Origin: Hymenobacter sp. IS2118 | GTDB lineage: Bacteria > Bacteroidota > Bacteroidia > Cytophagales > Hymenobacteraceae | Length of the DNA: 64,000 bases | Assembly (NCBI RefSeq): GCF_000715495.1 | Contig: NZ_JNLX01000196.1 | Span: 1-64,000, forward strand | Direction: 5' to 3' | Shown here: one piece after another, positions 40,206-48,741 of the stretch | Numbering within the stretch: the first letter of the stretch is position 1 | Layout of the letters: every line of letters starts with the position of its first letter | Made by a program: the position numbers and the translations under genes | The notes under the pieces: model-generated | What the model was told of the DNA's origin: nothing | What the model saw: only the letters and a program-made list of their open reading frames with translations | Databases searched by the model: none

Positions 40206-43010
40206 TTATTCCACTACCAGACGAAGCATTTGCTGACGGCTTTCGGCCCGCAGCTCTACCAGGTACACCCCCGGCGCCAGCTTGCCTAATGGCAGCTCGC
40301 GGCTGTGTGCACCGGCCGACTGGCGAACCACTGGCAAGGTTAGCACCGTTTGGCCCAACACATTGCGCACCGACAGCTGCACGGCCCCGCCCGTTGGCAG
40401 GCTGTAGTACACGGTGGCAGTGCCCCTGGCCGGGTTAGGCGCCGCGCTGAAGCGGAAGATGTCCTGCTGCTGGCTGCCGCGCGCGGCCAGCGTGACGCGG
40501 CGAATGCGCGTTTTGGTGTACACCGCGTAATCGCCGGCGTTCAGGGTGAGCAAGGCGTTGGGGTTAGTCACCGTGATGCTGTCGCCGGTAAGGTAGTTGT
40601 ACCACTTGCCAGCTTGCTGGAAGCGGGGGTTCACCTCGTCGCCAAAAATGCCAAAATTGCCAACAATCGTCACATTAAGCTCGGGGCTGGTGAGTTGCAT
40701 AACCTTGGACTGGCCGCCCAGCTGGTAGGTAAAAGTAGCGTTGCTGTAGCCGGGCAGCTTACGCAGGGCAATCAGGTTAGCATAAGTGTCGCGCAGGCGC
40801 GCCCGGTCGGCTTCCTGGGTGTAATTCCAACGAATGGGCTTGGCCCCGGTACGGCCGTTGAGGTTGATATCGACTTCATAGCCCAACTCGCCAAACTGCC
40901 AAATCATCTTCGGGCCCGGAATAGGCAGGAAGAAAGCGGCGTTCATGCCGGCCCGGGCCAGAGCCGTGGGCAGGTTACGCACGTTGTAACCCGTTGTGCT
41001 GTTGGACAGGCCCGCAGTGAGCGCCTCGTACACCATGCGCGACTCGTCGTGGCTCTCCATGTATGAAACGAGGTTGGGCTGCTGATAGCCGCGGGCCCCA
41101 TGATAAGCGCCCGAAAGGTTGGCGCTGCTGGCCGCTCCCTTTATGGCATTCGAGTAAGCGCCGTGCATGTTGCCCCACGGCATCATGCCGGCATTGGCCA
41201 GCACAACTTCTTCGCTGTTGTCGGCAAAGTGCTCCAGGATGACATACGTATTGGGGCTGTTGGCCTGCATGTGGTTGTTGTAGTCGTTCCAGATGTTGAT
41301 GCGCGACTGGTCGTAGCGGCCCCAGGCACCCACGTCGTTGCCGGAGTTCACCTGCGTAAAGCCCTTGCTCAGGTCGAAACGGTAGCCATCGACCCGAAAT
41401 TCATTCACCCAGAAGTCCATCACCTTTTTGCTGAAGGCGCGCGTGAAGGTGCTTTCGTGGTTCATGTCGTAGCCGACGTTGAAGGGGTGACGTGCCACGC
41501 GGTTGAACCACGGGTTGTCGGCTGTTGGTTCGCCGCCGTTGGCGTACAGCTGCACCATGGGGCTCTGGCCGAAGGAGTGGTTCAGCACCATGTCGATAAC
41601 CACGGCCATGCCGCGACGGTGGGCTTCGTCGATGAAAGCCTTGAAGGCGTCCTTGGTGCCGTAGTACTTGTCCACGGCAAAGTAGAAGCTCGGGTTGTAG
41701 CCCCAGCTGTCGTTGCCCTCAAACTCGTTCACCGGCATCAGCTCGATGCAGTTCACGCCGAGACGGGAGAGGTAGTTCAGCGTGTCGCGCAGGGTCTGAA
41801 AGTCGTGGCGGGCAATGAAATCGCGCAAGTGCAGCTCATAAATCACGAGGTCGGCCTTAGCGGGGCGCGTGAAGTTGGTAGTCTGCCACTGATAAGCCGG
41901 CTGGTTGGTTTGGAACGTGGACATGATGCCCGTGGTCTGGCCCGCCGGATAGGGCTTCAGGTTGGGGTAGGTGACGGCGGGAATGAACCGGTCGTTGTTA
42001 GGGTCCAGCACCTTTTCGGTGAAGGGGTCGGCCACGCGGATGGTACCATCAACGAGGTACTGGTAGGCGTATTCCTGGCCGGGGGTGAGGCCGTTGAGCT
42101 GCACCCACCACATGTTGCCATCGGGCGTTTTGTTCATAAAGCCCGCAGCGTCAGCCTGAAAGCTATTGAACTCGCCCACGGCGTACACAAACTGCTTGTT
42201 GGGAGCCGTGAGGGCCAGAATAACCGAGGTGCCACCGGGCAGGTAGGTGATGCCTTCCTTGGCCCCGGTGGGCAGCGCAGCCACGGTCACGATGGGCCGC
42301 ACAATCAGAATAACCTCGTCGAACACGGCCGTGGCGCCGGTGCCGGCGGTCAGCCTCAGCACGTTGCGGCCGGCCAGCGTGGGCGTGGCACTGCCGCTGA
42401 TGGTAGTGGCGTTGGCCGCCTGCGCAATCTGGGTACCGTTCAGGGTCAAAACAAGGTTGGTGGCCTGCGCGCTTTCGCCCGTCACGGCCAGCGCGACGCC
42501 GGCAGCTACGAACTGTGGATTAGCCGAGCGGGTGGGAGTGGTGATGCGGACGGCCGCGCCGCCCTGGTAAACGTCGACAAAAATGTCGCCGCCGTCGCTG
42601 GCGCGGCCCACTGTCGAGCCGTCGGCATTCTTGAAAATCATGCCCAGCCGCAGAATGGTTTCGTTGGCCGGCACGGGGTAAAAAGTGCGGGGCGTGAACG
42701 TGATGCGGTAAAGGTTGGGGTTGGTCGCGTCGCGGGTCATCAGCGCGGCAGGGTCGGCCTGGCCAAAGCTGGGGCTCTTCACGTTGCGCCAGGTAGTGTT
42801 GTTGGCGCTCAGGTTGGTAACGGTACCGGTCCAGATGTAGACCGGGCCAGTAAAGTCCTTAAGGGCGGCGTTGCCCTGCGTCGCATCGAAGGTGATGGTA
42901 ACGGGGGTGGTTTCAGTAAAAAAAACCGGCTGGGTGGTCACAACCTGCGCCTGGGTGGTCCACGCTACCAGGGTTAGGAGCAGAACCGTAATTCGTCGAA
43001 ATATTTGCAT
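40206..43010 (-). CDS. T9SS-exported GH13 alpha-amylase-family enzyme
   Basis: This 934-residue secreted enzyme hydrolyses alpha-glucans. The ATG at 43010 gives a signal peptide (MQIFRRITVLLLTLVAWTTQAQ). Domains in order: two beta-sandwich modules (about 22-280), a CBM48-like domain (about 285-380, VYAVGEFNSFQADAAGF), the GH13 barrel (about 395-760) and a T9SS sorting tail (last ~85 residues, APNPARGTATVYYSLPTGG). Barrel motifs are GMAVVIDMVLNHSF, GYRFDLSKG with the nucleophile Asp546, ILEHFAD with acid/base Glu593, and ESHDESRM with Asp655. An operator-like palindrome at 43118-43129 overlaps its predicted -33 region and matches the one upstream of susC. Confidence 0.94.
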   Translation of the reverse strand: MQIFRRITVLLLTLVAWTTQAQVVTTQPVFFTETTPVTITFDATQGNAALKDFTGPVYIWTGTVTNLSANNTTWRNVKSPSFGQADPAALMTRDATNPNLYRITFTPRTFYPVPANETILRLGMIFKNADGSTVGRASDGGDIFVDVYQGGAAVRITTPTRSANPQFVAAGVALAVTGESAQATNLVLTLNGTQIAQAANATTISGSATPTLAGRNVLRLTAGTGATAVFDEVILIVRPIVTVAALPTGAKEGITYLPGGTSVILALTAPNKQFVYAVGEFNSFQADAAGFMNKTPDGNMWWVQLNGLTPGQEYAYQYLVDGTIRVADPFTEKVLDPNNDRFIPAVTYPNLKPYPAGQTTGIMSTFQTNQPAYQWQTTNFTRPAKADLVIYELHLRDFIARHDFQTLRDTLNYLSRLGVNCIELMPVNEFEGNDSWGYNPSFYFAVDKYYGTKDAFKAFIDEAHRRGMAVVIDMVLNHSFGQSPMVQLYANGGEPTADNPWFNRVARHPFNVGYDMNHESTFTRAFSKKVMDFWVNEFRVDGYRFDLSKGFTQVNSGNDVGAWGRYDQSRINIWNDYNNHMQANSPNTYVILEHFADNSEEVVLANAGMMPWGNMHGAYSNAIKGAASSANLSGAYHGARGYQQPNLVSYMESHDESRMVYEALTAGLSNSTTGYNVRNLPTALARAGMNAAFFLPIPGPKMIWQFGELGYEVDINLNGRTGAKPIRWNYTQEADRARLRDTYANLIALRKLPGYSNATFTYQLGGQSKVMQLTSPELNVTIVGNFGIFGDEVNPRFQQAGKWYNYLTGDSITVTNPNALLTLNAGDYAVYTKTRIRRVTLAARGSQQQDIFRFSAAPNPARGTATVYYSLPTGGAVQLSVRNVLGQTVLTLPVVRQSAGAHSRELPLGKLAPGVYLVELRAESRQQMLRLVVE

Positions 43011-43117
43011 TGGGGAATTTTTTAGTGGGAATGTGAGATGGAATAGTAAAATGGACAAGGGATGGGAAAGTGACCAAAAAAGGCCTAACTGCCTGACAAT
43101 ATACGGCGACTTAACCC

Positions 43118-43129
43118 GCATACGTTTGC
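43118..43129. promoter_or_regulatory. Operator-like site GCATACGTTTGC upstream of the GH13 gene
   Basis: Differs at one base from the perfect palindrome at 31018-31029. On the reverse strand it lies 14 bases upstream of TATATTGT (43103-43096), a loose -7 box, and would cover the -33 position, consistent with repression. It also lies close to the start of the forward DUF2279 gene. Confidence 0.5.
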
Positions 43130-43163
43130 TGCCAACGTACTTTTATGGTCAATTTGTGCCCGC

Positions 43164-44150
43164 ATGATGCCTTTTTTTCCCCAATCGTTTGCGCTCCAAA
43201 ATCGGTGCTCAAAAGCAGCATTTATAGCTGCTTTGCTCCTGTCGGCGCCCATTGGCAGCGCGGCCCAGGCGCCGCCGCCGATGGGCGCCGACAGCCTGAC
43301 CCGCCCCCTGGCCCTGGCCGGGACGGTGCCCGATAGCGCGGCGCAGCGCCAACGCCGCCTGCGCTGGCTGATAGGCGGCTCGGCCGTGGGCTATGGCGTT
43401 ATTTACACCGGCCTTACCACCTCGTGGTACACCGGCGAGCGGGGCCCGCTGCGCTGGTTCGACGACCTGTCGGAATGGAAGCAGCTCGATAAGGCCGGGC
43501 ACTTCTGGGGCGCGTTCCAGATTAGCCGCGGTGCCGTTGACATGCTGCGCTGGGCCGGGCTAAGCGAGAAAAAATCAATTTGGTACGGCTCCTTCGTAGG
43601 GTTTGCCATCCAGAGCCCGCTGGAGCTGCTTGACGGCCGCGACCCGGCCTACGGCGCTTCGGCCACGGACCTGGTGGCCAACTTTCTGGGCTCCTCGGCG
43701 CTGCTGGCCCAGCAGCTGGCGTGGCACGACGTGCGCATCATGCCCAAATGGTCGTTTCACCTCACCCGCTACGCCGCCCAGCGCCCCAACGTGCTGGGCA
43801 GCACCGTGCCCGAACGCTGGCTCAAGGACTACAACGGCCAAACCTATTGGCTTTGCACCGACGTGGGCGCCTTCCTAAAACCCGGCAACCGTTGGCCGCG
43901 CTGGCTGCAGCCCGCCGTGGGCTACGGCGGCCAGGACCTGGTGTACAACGACGCCGCCGCCAACGCCGCGGCCGGCCTACGCCCCTACCGGCAGTACTAT
44001 CTGTCGCTCGATGTGGACCTGCGCCGCATTCCCACCCGCAGCCCGCTGCTGAAAAAAGTATTCTACACGCTCAGTATTTTCCACCTCCCGGCCCCGGCGC
44101 TGGAGTACAACGGCCGCAACGGCTTCCGCTTCCACAGCCTCTACCTGTAG
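43164..44150 (+). CDS. DUF2279-family exported protein
   Basis: This 328-residue protein has an N-terminal hydrophobic export signal (about 1-35) and a DUF2279 core: LDKAGHFWGAFQISRGAVDMLRW, then SIWYGSFVGFAIQSPLELLDGRDPAYGASATDLVANFLGS (family glycine/aspartate pattern). The C-terminal part (YYLSLDVDLRRIPTRSPLLKKVFYTLSIFHLPAP) is beta-rich and may be membrane-associated. DUF2279 proteins are envelope proteins of unknown role in Bacteroidota. It diverges from the GH13 gene across a short region with an operator-like site, so co-regulation is possible but not shown. Confidence 0.8.
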   Translation: MMPFFPQSFALQNRCSKAAFIAALLLSAPIGSAAQAPPPMGADSLTRPLALAGTVPDSAAQRQRRLRWLIGGSAVGYGVIYTGLTTSWYTGERGPLRWFDDLSEWKQLDKAGHFWGAFQISRGAVDMLRWAGLSEKKSIWYGSFVGFAIQSPLELLDGRDPAYGASATDLVANFLGSSALLAQQLAWHDVRIMPKWSFHLTRYAAQRPNVLGSTVPERWLKDYNGQTYWLCTDVGAFLKPGNRWPRWLQPAVGYGGQDLVYNDAAANAAAGLRPYRQYYLSLDVDLRRIPTRSPLLKKVFYTLSIFHLPAPALEYNGRNGFRFHSLYL

Positions 44151-44151
44151 C

Positions 44152-44190
44152 CACGGATTGGCTCGGATTTTAGCAGATTTCACAGATTCT
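44152..44190. repeat. CACGGATT-type dispersed repeat (copy B)
   Basis: CACGGATTGGCTCGGATTTT, then AGCAGATTTCACAGATTC, directly follows the DUF2279 stop. Related to 21211-21248 and 58763-58825. The remaining 44191-44435 gap carries a promoter candidate but no gene. Confidence 0.6.
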
Positions 44191-44314
44191 GTAGCTGACT
44201 TTTTTGGTTGCGAACAACTATCTGATGGGGAGCTTGGTTGAATTTTCGGAGCAGTCAGGGGTCCGGGCGCAGGCTTTAAATGGCCACAAAGTATCTGCCG
44301 CCCCCTCAAAAACG

Positions 44315-44322
44315 TACTTTTG
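44315..44322 (+). promoter_or_regulatory. -7 box TACTTTTG upstream of the DUF2027/Smr gene
   Basis: Exact match to TAnnTTTG, about 114 bases before the ATG at 44436. No good -33 element identified. Confidence 0.45.
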
Positions 44323-44435
44323 CAAACCCCTTCCTTAGGGCAGGGTCAACTGAGAGCAAAACGGAACATTTCCGGCGGGCCGATAATCGTCCACAAAAGC
44401 CGTGAAATCCGTCTAAATTCGAAAAATCCGTGGTT

Positions 44436-45650
44436 ATGAATGTAGGAGATAGAGTCCGGCTGCTGACCGGCACCGAAGAAGGCATCGTTACGCGCCTGCT
44501 CGACAGCGAGCTGGTGGAAGTAGCCATCGACAATGATTTTACCATTCCCGTGCTGCGCCGCGAAGTGGTGGTGGTGGCCCAGGAAGAAGGTAAGAACTTC
44601 GACCGCACGGCCATTGAGTACAGCGCGGGCCAAATGCCGGGCAAAAGCGCCAACGCCAGCAAAAAAGACCGCAGCAAACGGCCATCAGCACCCGTAGCGG
44701 CTAAAGCCGTGCAGCCATCGCTGCAGGAAGCCCTGGCCGCGGTGGCGTCGAGTGGCGCGGGCGTGGCCAAAATAGGCGGCCCGGCGGCGGGTGCGCCCAA
44801 GCAGGCGGCGGCGGCCAAGGGGTTGTTTCTGGCGCTGGTGCACCAGTCGCCCGAGCTGCTGGGCGTCACGCTCATCAACAACACCGAGGCCGACGTGCTC
44901 TTCACCTACGGCGAGGAAACCAGCGCCCGCCCCTACCGCGCCTTGGCAGCCGACAAGCTGGCGCCCAAGTCCAGCACCAAGCCCCTCTCCTTCCTGCACA
45001 TGAAGGACTTCGAGACGTGGCCGGCCGTTATTATCCAGCTCCTGCCCACCCGCCTGAATGGCGACGCCGCCTACGAGCTGCTCACCAAGCGGCAGGGCTT
45101 CAAAGCCAGCACGTTTTATTCGAGCAGCCGCCCCGCGCCCGTCATCGGCAAAGATGCCTACCTGTTTCAGCTCGATGAGCGCGCCGCGGCGGCCATCACG
45201 CCCGAGAAGCTGGTGCAGGAAGCCCCAGCCCCCACACCAGAGCCCACCAAACCGGCCGGCGTTGACATCGCGGCCCTGAAAGCCCAGCTCAGCGGCGACG
45301 CGCCGGCCAAGCCGGCGGCCGTGATTGCAGCGGCCACGCCCGCGCCCACAGCGCCCGTAGTGGCCCCGCCCCACGAGTTTGACCTGCACCTGGAGGCCCT
45401 GCGGCCCGACAACAAGGAGGAAATGAGCAGCACGGCCATCCTGCGCATTCAGCTCGATGCGTTTGAGGATGCGCTGGTGCGGGCGCTGGCCACCAACATG
45501 CACGAAATCGTGTTCATTCACGGCATGGGCAACGGGGTGCTGCGCAAGGAAATTCACCGTCAGCTGAGCCGCAACAAGGACATCAAGTTCTTCGAGGATG
45601 CCCGCAAGGAGAAGTTCGGCTTCGGCGCCACGCTGGTGCGACTGAAGTAG
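44436..45650 (+). CDS. DUF2027 and Smr domain protein
   Basis: This 404-residue protein has an N-terminal DUF2027 region (about 1-230: MNVGDRVRLLTGTEEGIVTRL, then LVHQSPELLGVTLINNTEADVLFTY), a Pro/Ala-rich linker (about 270-310) and a C-terminal Smr domain (about 315-404: EFDLHLEAL, then IVFIHGMGNGVLRKEIHRQLS). Smr domains are nicking nucleases or nucleic-acid binders related to the C terminus of MutS2. The HGMGNGVLR loop is the family signature, with the usual G-x-G. This domain pair recurs in Bacteroidota; its role in DNA or RNA metabolism is inferred. Confidence 0.88.
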   Translation: MNVGDRVRLLTGTEEGIVTRLLDSELVEVAIDNDFTIPVLRREVVVVAQEEGKNFDRTAIEYSAGQMPGKSANASKKDRSKRPSAPVAAKAVQPSLQEALAAVASSGAGVAKIGGPAAGAPKQAAAAKGLFLALVHQSPELLGVTLINNTEADVLFTYGEETSARPYRALAADKLAPKSSTKPLSFLHMKDFETWPAVIIQLLPTRLNGDAAYELLTKRQGFKASTFYSSSRPAPVIGKDAYLFQLDERAAAAITPEKLVQEAPAPTPEPTKPAGVDIAALKAQLSGDAPAKPAAVIAAATPAPTAPVVAPPHEFDLHLEALRPDNKEEMSSTAILRIQLDAFEDALVRALATNMHEIVFIHGMGNGVLRKEIHRQLSRNKDIKFFEDARKEKFGFGATLVRLK

Positions 45651-45700
45651 CTTTTGTTGCCCTGCTCCGGTAATACTCCCAACAGAACGTCATATTGAAT

Positions 45701-45796
45701 GAACGTCATGCTGAGCGTAGCCGAAGCATCTCTACTGCGCAAGTAATTCATTTACTATTGCGGTAGAGATGCTTCGGCAAGCTCAACATGACGTTC
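45701..45796. repeat. Full inverted repeat of the GCCGAAGCATC family
   Basis: Arms 45701-45735 and 45763-45796 are complementary over about 34 bases with a few changes; the arm reads GAACGTCATGCTGAGCG...GCCGAAGCATCTCTAC. Fragments of the same arm occur at 1908-1944, 6131-6159 and 49291-49329. The element sits 42 bases before the M1 peptidase start and ends in TTCTTTTATTTT, so it may also terminate the Smr transcript. Confidence 0.85.
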
Positions 45797-45837
45797 TTTT
45801 ATTTTCTCCCTCATTCACTTCGGCTTCTTTCTTACTC

Positions 45838-47703
45838 ATGCGTCACCTGTTCTCATTCGTTTGCCTTCTGCTCACCCTGCCGGCGTTGGCGCAGCAACCG
45901 CTGCCGGTGCCGCGCAACCTGCAGGCCACCTTCGCCAAAGGCACCCGCGCCGAGAGCGGCCTGCCCGGCCCCAACTACTGGCAAAACACGGCTGACTACG
46001 ACCTAAACGTGAGCTTCGACCCCACCACGCGGCGCGTGGCGGGCACGCTGGCCATCAACTACCAGAACAACAGCCCCGATTCGCTGCGCCAGCTTTGGTT
46101 TAAGCTCTACCCCAACCTCTATAAAAAGGGCGCGCCCCGCAACCGGGCCATCTCCCCGGAAGACATCGGCGAGGGCGTGGCTATTTCGGCCCTCACCATC
46201 AACGGAGAAGTGTTTGATGTGAAGAAGCTGGCCATTGACGCCACCAACCTCACGGTGCCGCTGCGCCGCGCCATTGGCGCGCGCCAGGCGGCCACGGTAA
46301 AAGTGGCGTACTCTTACACGCTGAACAAAGGGTCGCACATCCGCACGGGCGAAGTTGAGCCGGGCGCCGCGTTTCTGGCGTATTTCTTCCCCCGCATTGC
46401 GGTGTACGACGACATCGACGGCTGGAACAAGCAGCCCTACACCGGCGACCAGGAGTTTTACAACGACTTCTGCAATTTCCGGGCGGCCATCACGGTGCCC
46501 AAAAACTTTGTGGTGTGGGCTACCGGCGACCTTAAAAACGCCGACCAGGTGCTCACCAAAAAGTACGCCCAGCGCCTGCAGGATGCCGAGCGCCAGGACG
46601 CCGTAGCTTTCGTTATCAGCGCTGACGACGCCAAGCGGCGCGACATTACCGCGCCCAACGCCCAGAACACCTGGCGCTTTGAGGCCCGCAACGTGACGGA
46701 TTTCGTGTTTGCCACCGCCGACCATTACGTGTGGCAAAGCACCAGCCTGGTGGTGGACCCCGCCACCAAGCGCCGCACCCGCGTGGACGTGGCCTACAAC
46801 CCCAAGCACAAGGATTTCGAGGAAGTCATCGACTTCAGCCGCAAAACGGTGGAGGCCATGAGCTACACCTTCCCGAAGTGGCCCTTCCCCTACGCGCATG
46901 AAACCGTGTTCGACGGCCTCGACCAGATGGAGTACCCCATGATGGTGAACGACAACCCCACCGAAACCCGCAAAGACGCCATTGAGCTAACCGACCACGA
47001 AATCTTCCACACGATGTTTCCCTTCTACATGGGCATCAACGAAACCAAGTACGGCTGGATGGACGAGGGCTGGGCCACCATCGGCGAGTGGCTGATTTCG
47101 CCCCTCATCGACCCCACCATAGTGGACGACTACGGCGTGGCCCGCTACGGCACCCACGCCGCCACCGAAAACGACGCACCCATTGTCACGCTCAGCACCC
47201 AGCAGAGCGGTGTGCCCTTCTTCCTCAACTCCTACCCCAAGCCCGGCATGGGCTACCTGTACGTGAAGGATTTGCTGGGCGACGAGCTGTTTACCAAGGC
47301 CCTGCACACCTACATCCGCAACTGGAACGGCAAGCACCCCATGCCCTACGACTTCTTCAACAGCATGAACGCCGGGGCGGGCCGCAACCTCAACTGGTTC
47401 TGGCAGCGCTGGTTCTTCGACGACGGCTACCCGGATTTGGCCATCGCCACCGTCACCAAAACCGCTGCCGGCTACGACATCATCGTGCAAGCCAAAGGTA
47501 GCAAACCCGTCCCGGTAGACCTAACTGTGACCTTCGCCGACAAGACCACCCAGCAGATTCACCGCACCATCGGCGTCTGGGAGTCGGGCGCCACGTCCGT
47601 CACGGTGCCTGTGGCCACAAACCAGCTGGTGAAGCAGGTGACGCTGGGTAGCACGCTGGTTTCGGATAGCTATGCGAAGGACGATGTGTGGACAGGCAAA
47701 TAG
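45838..47703 (+). CDS. Exported M1-family metallopeptidase
   Basis: This 621-residue zinc aminopeptidase-like protein has a signal peptide (MRHLFSFVCLLLTLPALAQ). The M1 zinc site is complete: His387, Glu388 and His391 in HEIFH, and Glu410 18 residues after the second His in MDEGW. The N-terminal beta saddle (NVSFDPTTRRVAGTLAINYQNNSPDSL) is typical. The exopeptidase GxMEN-type motif appears only as GLDQMEYPMM, so substrate choice may differ from classical aminopeptidases. The ATG at 45838 gives the signal peptide; the upstream frame lies inside the repeat at 45701-45796. Confidence 0.92.
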   Translation: MRHLFSFVCLLLTLPALAQQPLPVPRNLQATFAKGTRAESGLPGPNYWQNTADYDLNVSFDPTTRRVAGTLAINYQNNSPDSLRQLWFKLYPNLYKKGAPRNRAISPEDIGEGVAISALTINGEVFDVKKLAIDATNLTVPLRRAIGARQAATVKVAYSYTLNKGSHIRTGEVEPGAAFLAYFFPRIAVYDDIDGWNKQPYTGDQEFYNDFCNFRAAITVPKNFVVWATGDLKNADQVLTKKYAQRLQDAERQDAVAFVISADDAKRRDITAPNAQNTWRFEARNVTDFVFATADHYVWQSTSLVVDPATKRRTRVDVAYNPKHKDFEEVIDFSRKTVEAMSYTFPKWPFPYAHETVFDGLDQMEYPMMVNDNPTETRKDAIELTDHEIFHTMFPFYMGINETKYGWMDEGWATIGEWLISPLIDPTIVDDYGVARYGTHAATENDAPIVTLSTQQSGVPFFLNSYPKPGMGYLYVKDLLGDELFTKALHTYIRNWNGKHPMPYDFFNSMNAGAGRNLNWFWQRWFFDDGYPDLAIATVTKTAAGYDIIVQAKGSKPVPVDLTVTFADKTTQQIHRTIGVWESGATSVTVPVATNQLVKQVTLGSTLVSDSYAKDDVWTGK

Positions 47704-47764
47704 AACCGCAAAGCACTGTACATTTTTTATATAAAATACATAGGTTACTGAGAAAGTGCTACCC

Positions 47765-47772
47765 TACCTTTG
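47765..47772 (+). promoter_or_regulatory. -7 box TACCTTTG upstream of lipoprotein gene
   Basis: Exact TAnnTTTG match, 41 bases before the ATG at 47814, in an AT-rich 110-base gap. Confidence 0.6.
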
Positions 47773-47813
47773 TCTCTAACTACTTAACCTCAAACAATAA
47801 AAAAAAACCGTTC

Positions 47814-48566
47814 ATGAAACACCTCTCTTACATTCTGTTTTTGGTCTTTTCCATCTCTACCAGTCTACTTTTTTCTGCTTGCGACAGCTCAAAGAGCGAC
47901 CCTACGCCCACTACGGGCATTATCAGCGGTCAGGTACAGCCCGTCAATTCGGTTGCAACCGTAACGGCTACCGATGCCTCGAACAAAGATTTCACGGCCA
48001 AGCCTTCCAGCACTGGGGCCTACTCTATTGACGGACTGGCTGCTGGCACCTACACCCTGAGCTTCACCCCGGCAACAGGCTATTCGGCCCCCGCAACGCA
48101 GTCGCTCACCGTCACGGCCGGCAAAACGGTTACAGCGGCGGCAGTTACACTCACGCAGGGCGGTAGCGGCCGCTTTACCGTAGGCAGCACGACTACGACA
48201 CCCACCCTTATCTTGGGCAATCTGTTGAGTGGCAATCTTTCCATCACCCTTGCCAGCACAACTGGCCGTTCGGTCGTGTTCAACCTGGATGGCTATACTA
48301 GCACGGCACGCACTTACTCGCTAGCTAATCAGCTGTTTACCGCCACACAACTCATATATAGTGAGCAGGTAGGCACTACTGCCCAGCAGTGGACCACGGC
48401 AGGTTTTCTGAGCAACAACCTGGGCAGCGGTAGCGTTGTCGTGACTTCGGTTGGCTCCAATCCCCGGCGCGTTTCGGGCACGTTCACCGCAACGGCCTAC
48501 CCCGCTACCAGCGCCACCACGGGCACCCGGACCATCACCGGCTCGTTCACCAACGTCCCCTACTAG
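47814..48566 (+). CDS. Putative surface lipoprotein with carboxypeptidase-regulatory-like domain
   Basis: From the ATG at 47814 it has 250 residues. The signal ends SLLFSAC, a good lipobox (Cys about residue 23). Residues about 35-115 read IISGQVQPVNSVATVTATD, then TGAYSIDGLAAGTYTLSFTPATGY: a carboxypeptidase-regulatory-like beta sandwich. The remainder (about 120-250) is Thr/Ser/Gly-rich with a repeating S-G-x-F pattern (GRFTVGSTTTT, VSGTFTATAYP, ITGSFTNVPY), similar in style to DUF6252-type Bacteroidota lipoproteins. No enzyme motif. It has its own promoter and ends before rnpB. Confidence 0.72.
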   Translation: MKHLSYILFLVFSISTSLLFSACDSSKSDPTPTTGIISGQVQPVNSVATVTATDASNKDFTAKPSSTGAYSIDGLAAGTYTLSFTPATGYSAPATQSLTVTAGKTVTAAAVTLTQGGSGRFTVGSTTTTPTLILGNLLSGNLSITLASTTGRSVVFNLDGYTSTARTYSLANQLFTATQLIYSEQVGTTAQQWTTAGFLSNNLGSGSVVVTSVGSNPRRVSGTFTATAYPATSATTGTRTITGSFTNVPY

Positions 48567-48727
48567 GGCTGGACACTCCGCCTTCACTTATACCACCTCA
48601 GCTGGCTCAGTCGGCTGAGGCACTTTTTTGCATACCCACGAAGGCGAGCCCCAAAAAAGAGGGGCTAGGAGGTGAGGTTGGCAGCTGGGCACGATTGTAG
48701 AATTAAATAGGTGCAGGCACTTAGGTG

Positions 48728-48735
48728 TACCTTTG
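48728..48735 (+). promoter_or_regulatory. rnpB promoter -7 box TACCTTTG
   Basis: Exact TAnnTTTG match ending seven bases before the predicted RNA 5' end at 48742, the expected spacing. No clear -33 element. Confidence 0.75.
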
Positions 48736-48741
48736 CCCGCA

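Noticed and set aside
41100-42977. A 625-codon open frame on the plus strand opposite the GH13 gene
   Set aside because: It is the mirror of a confident GH13/T9SS gene; the translation is His/Val/Gly-rich with no domain, as expected from GC-rich codon shadowing.
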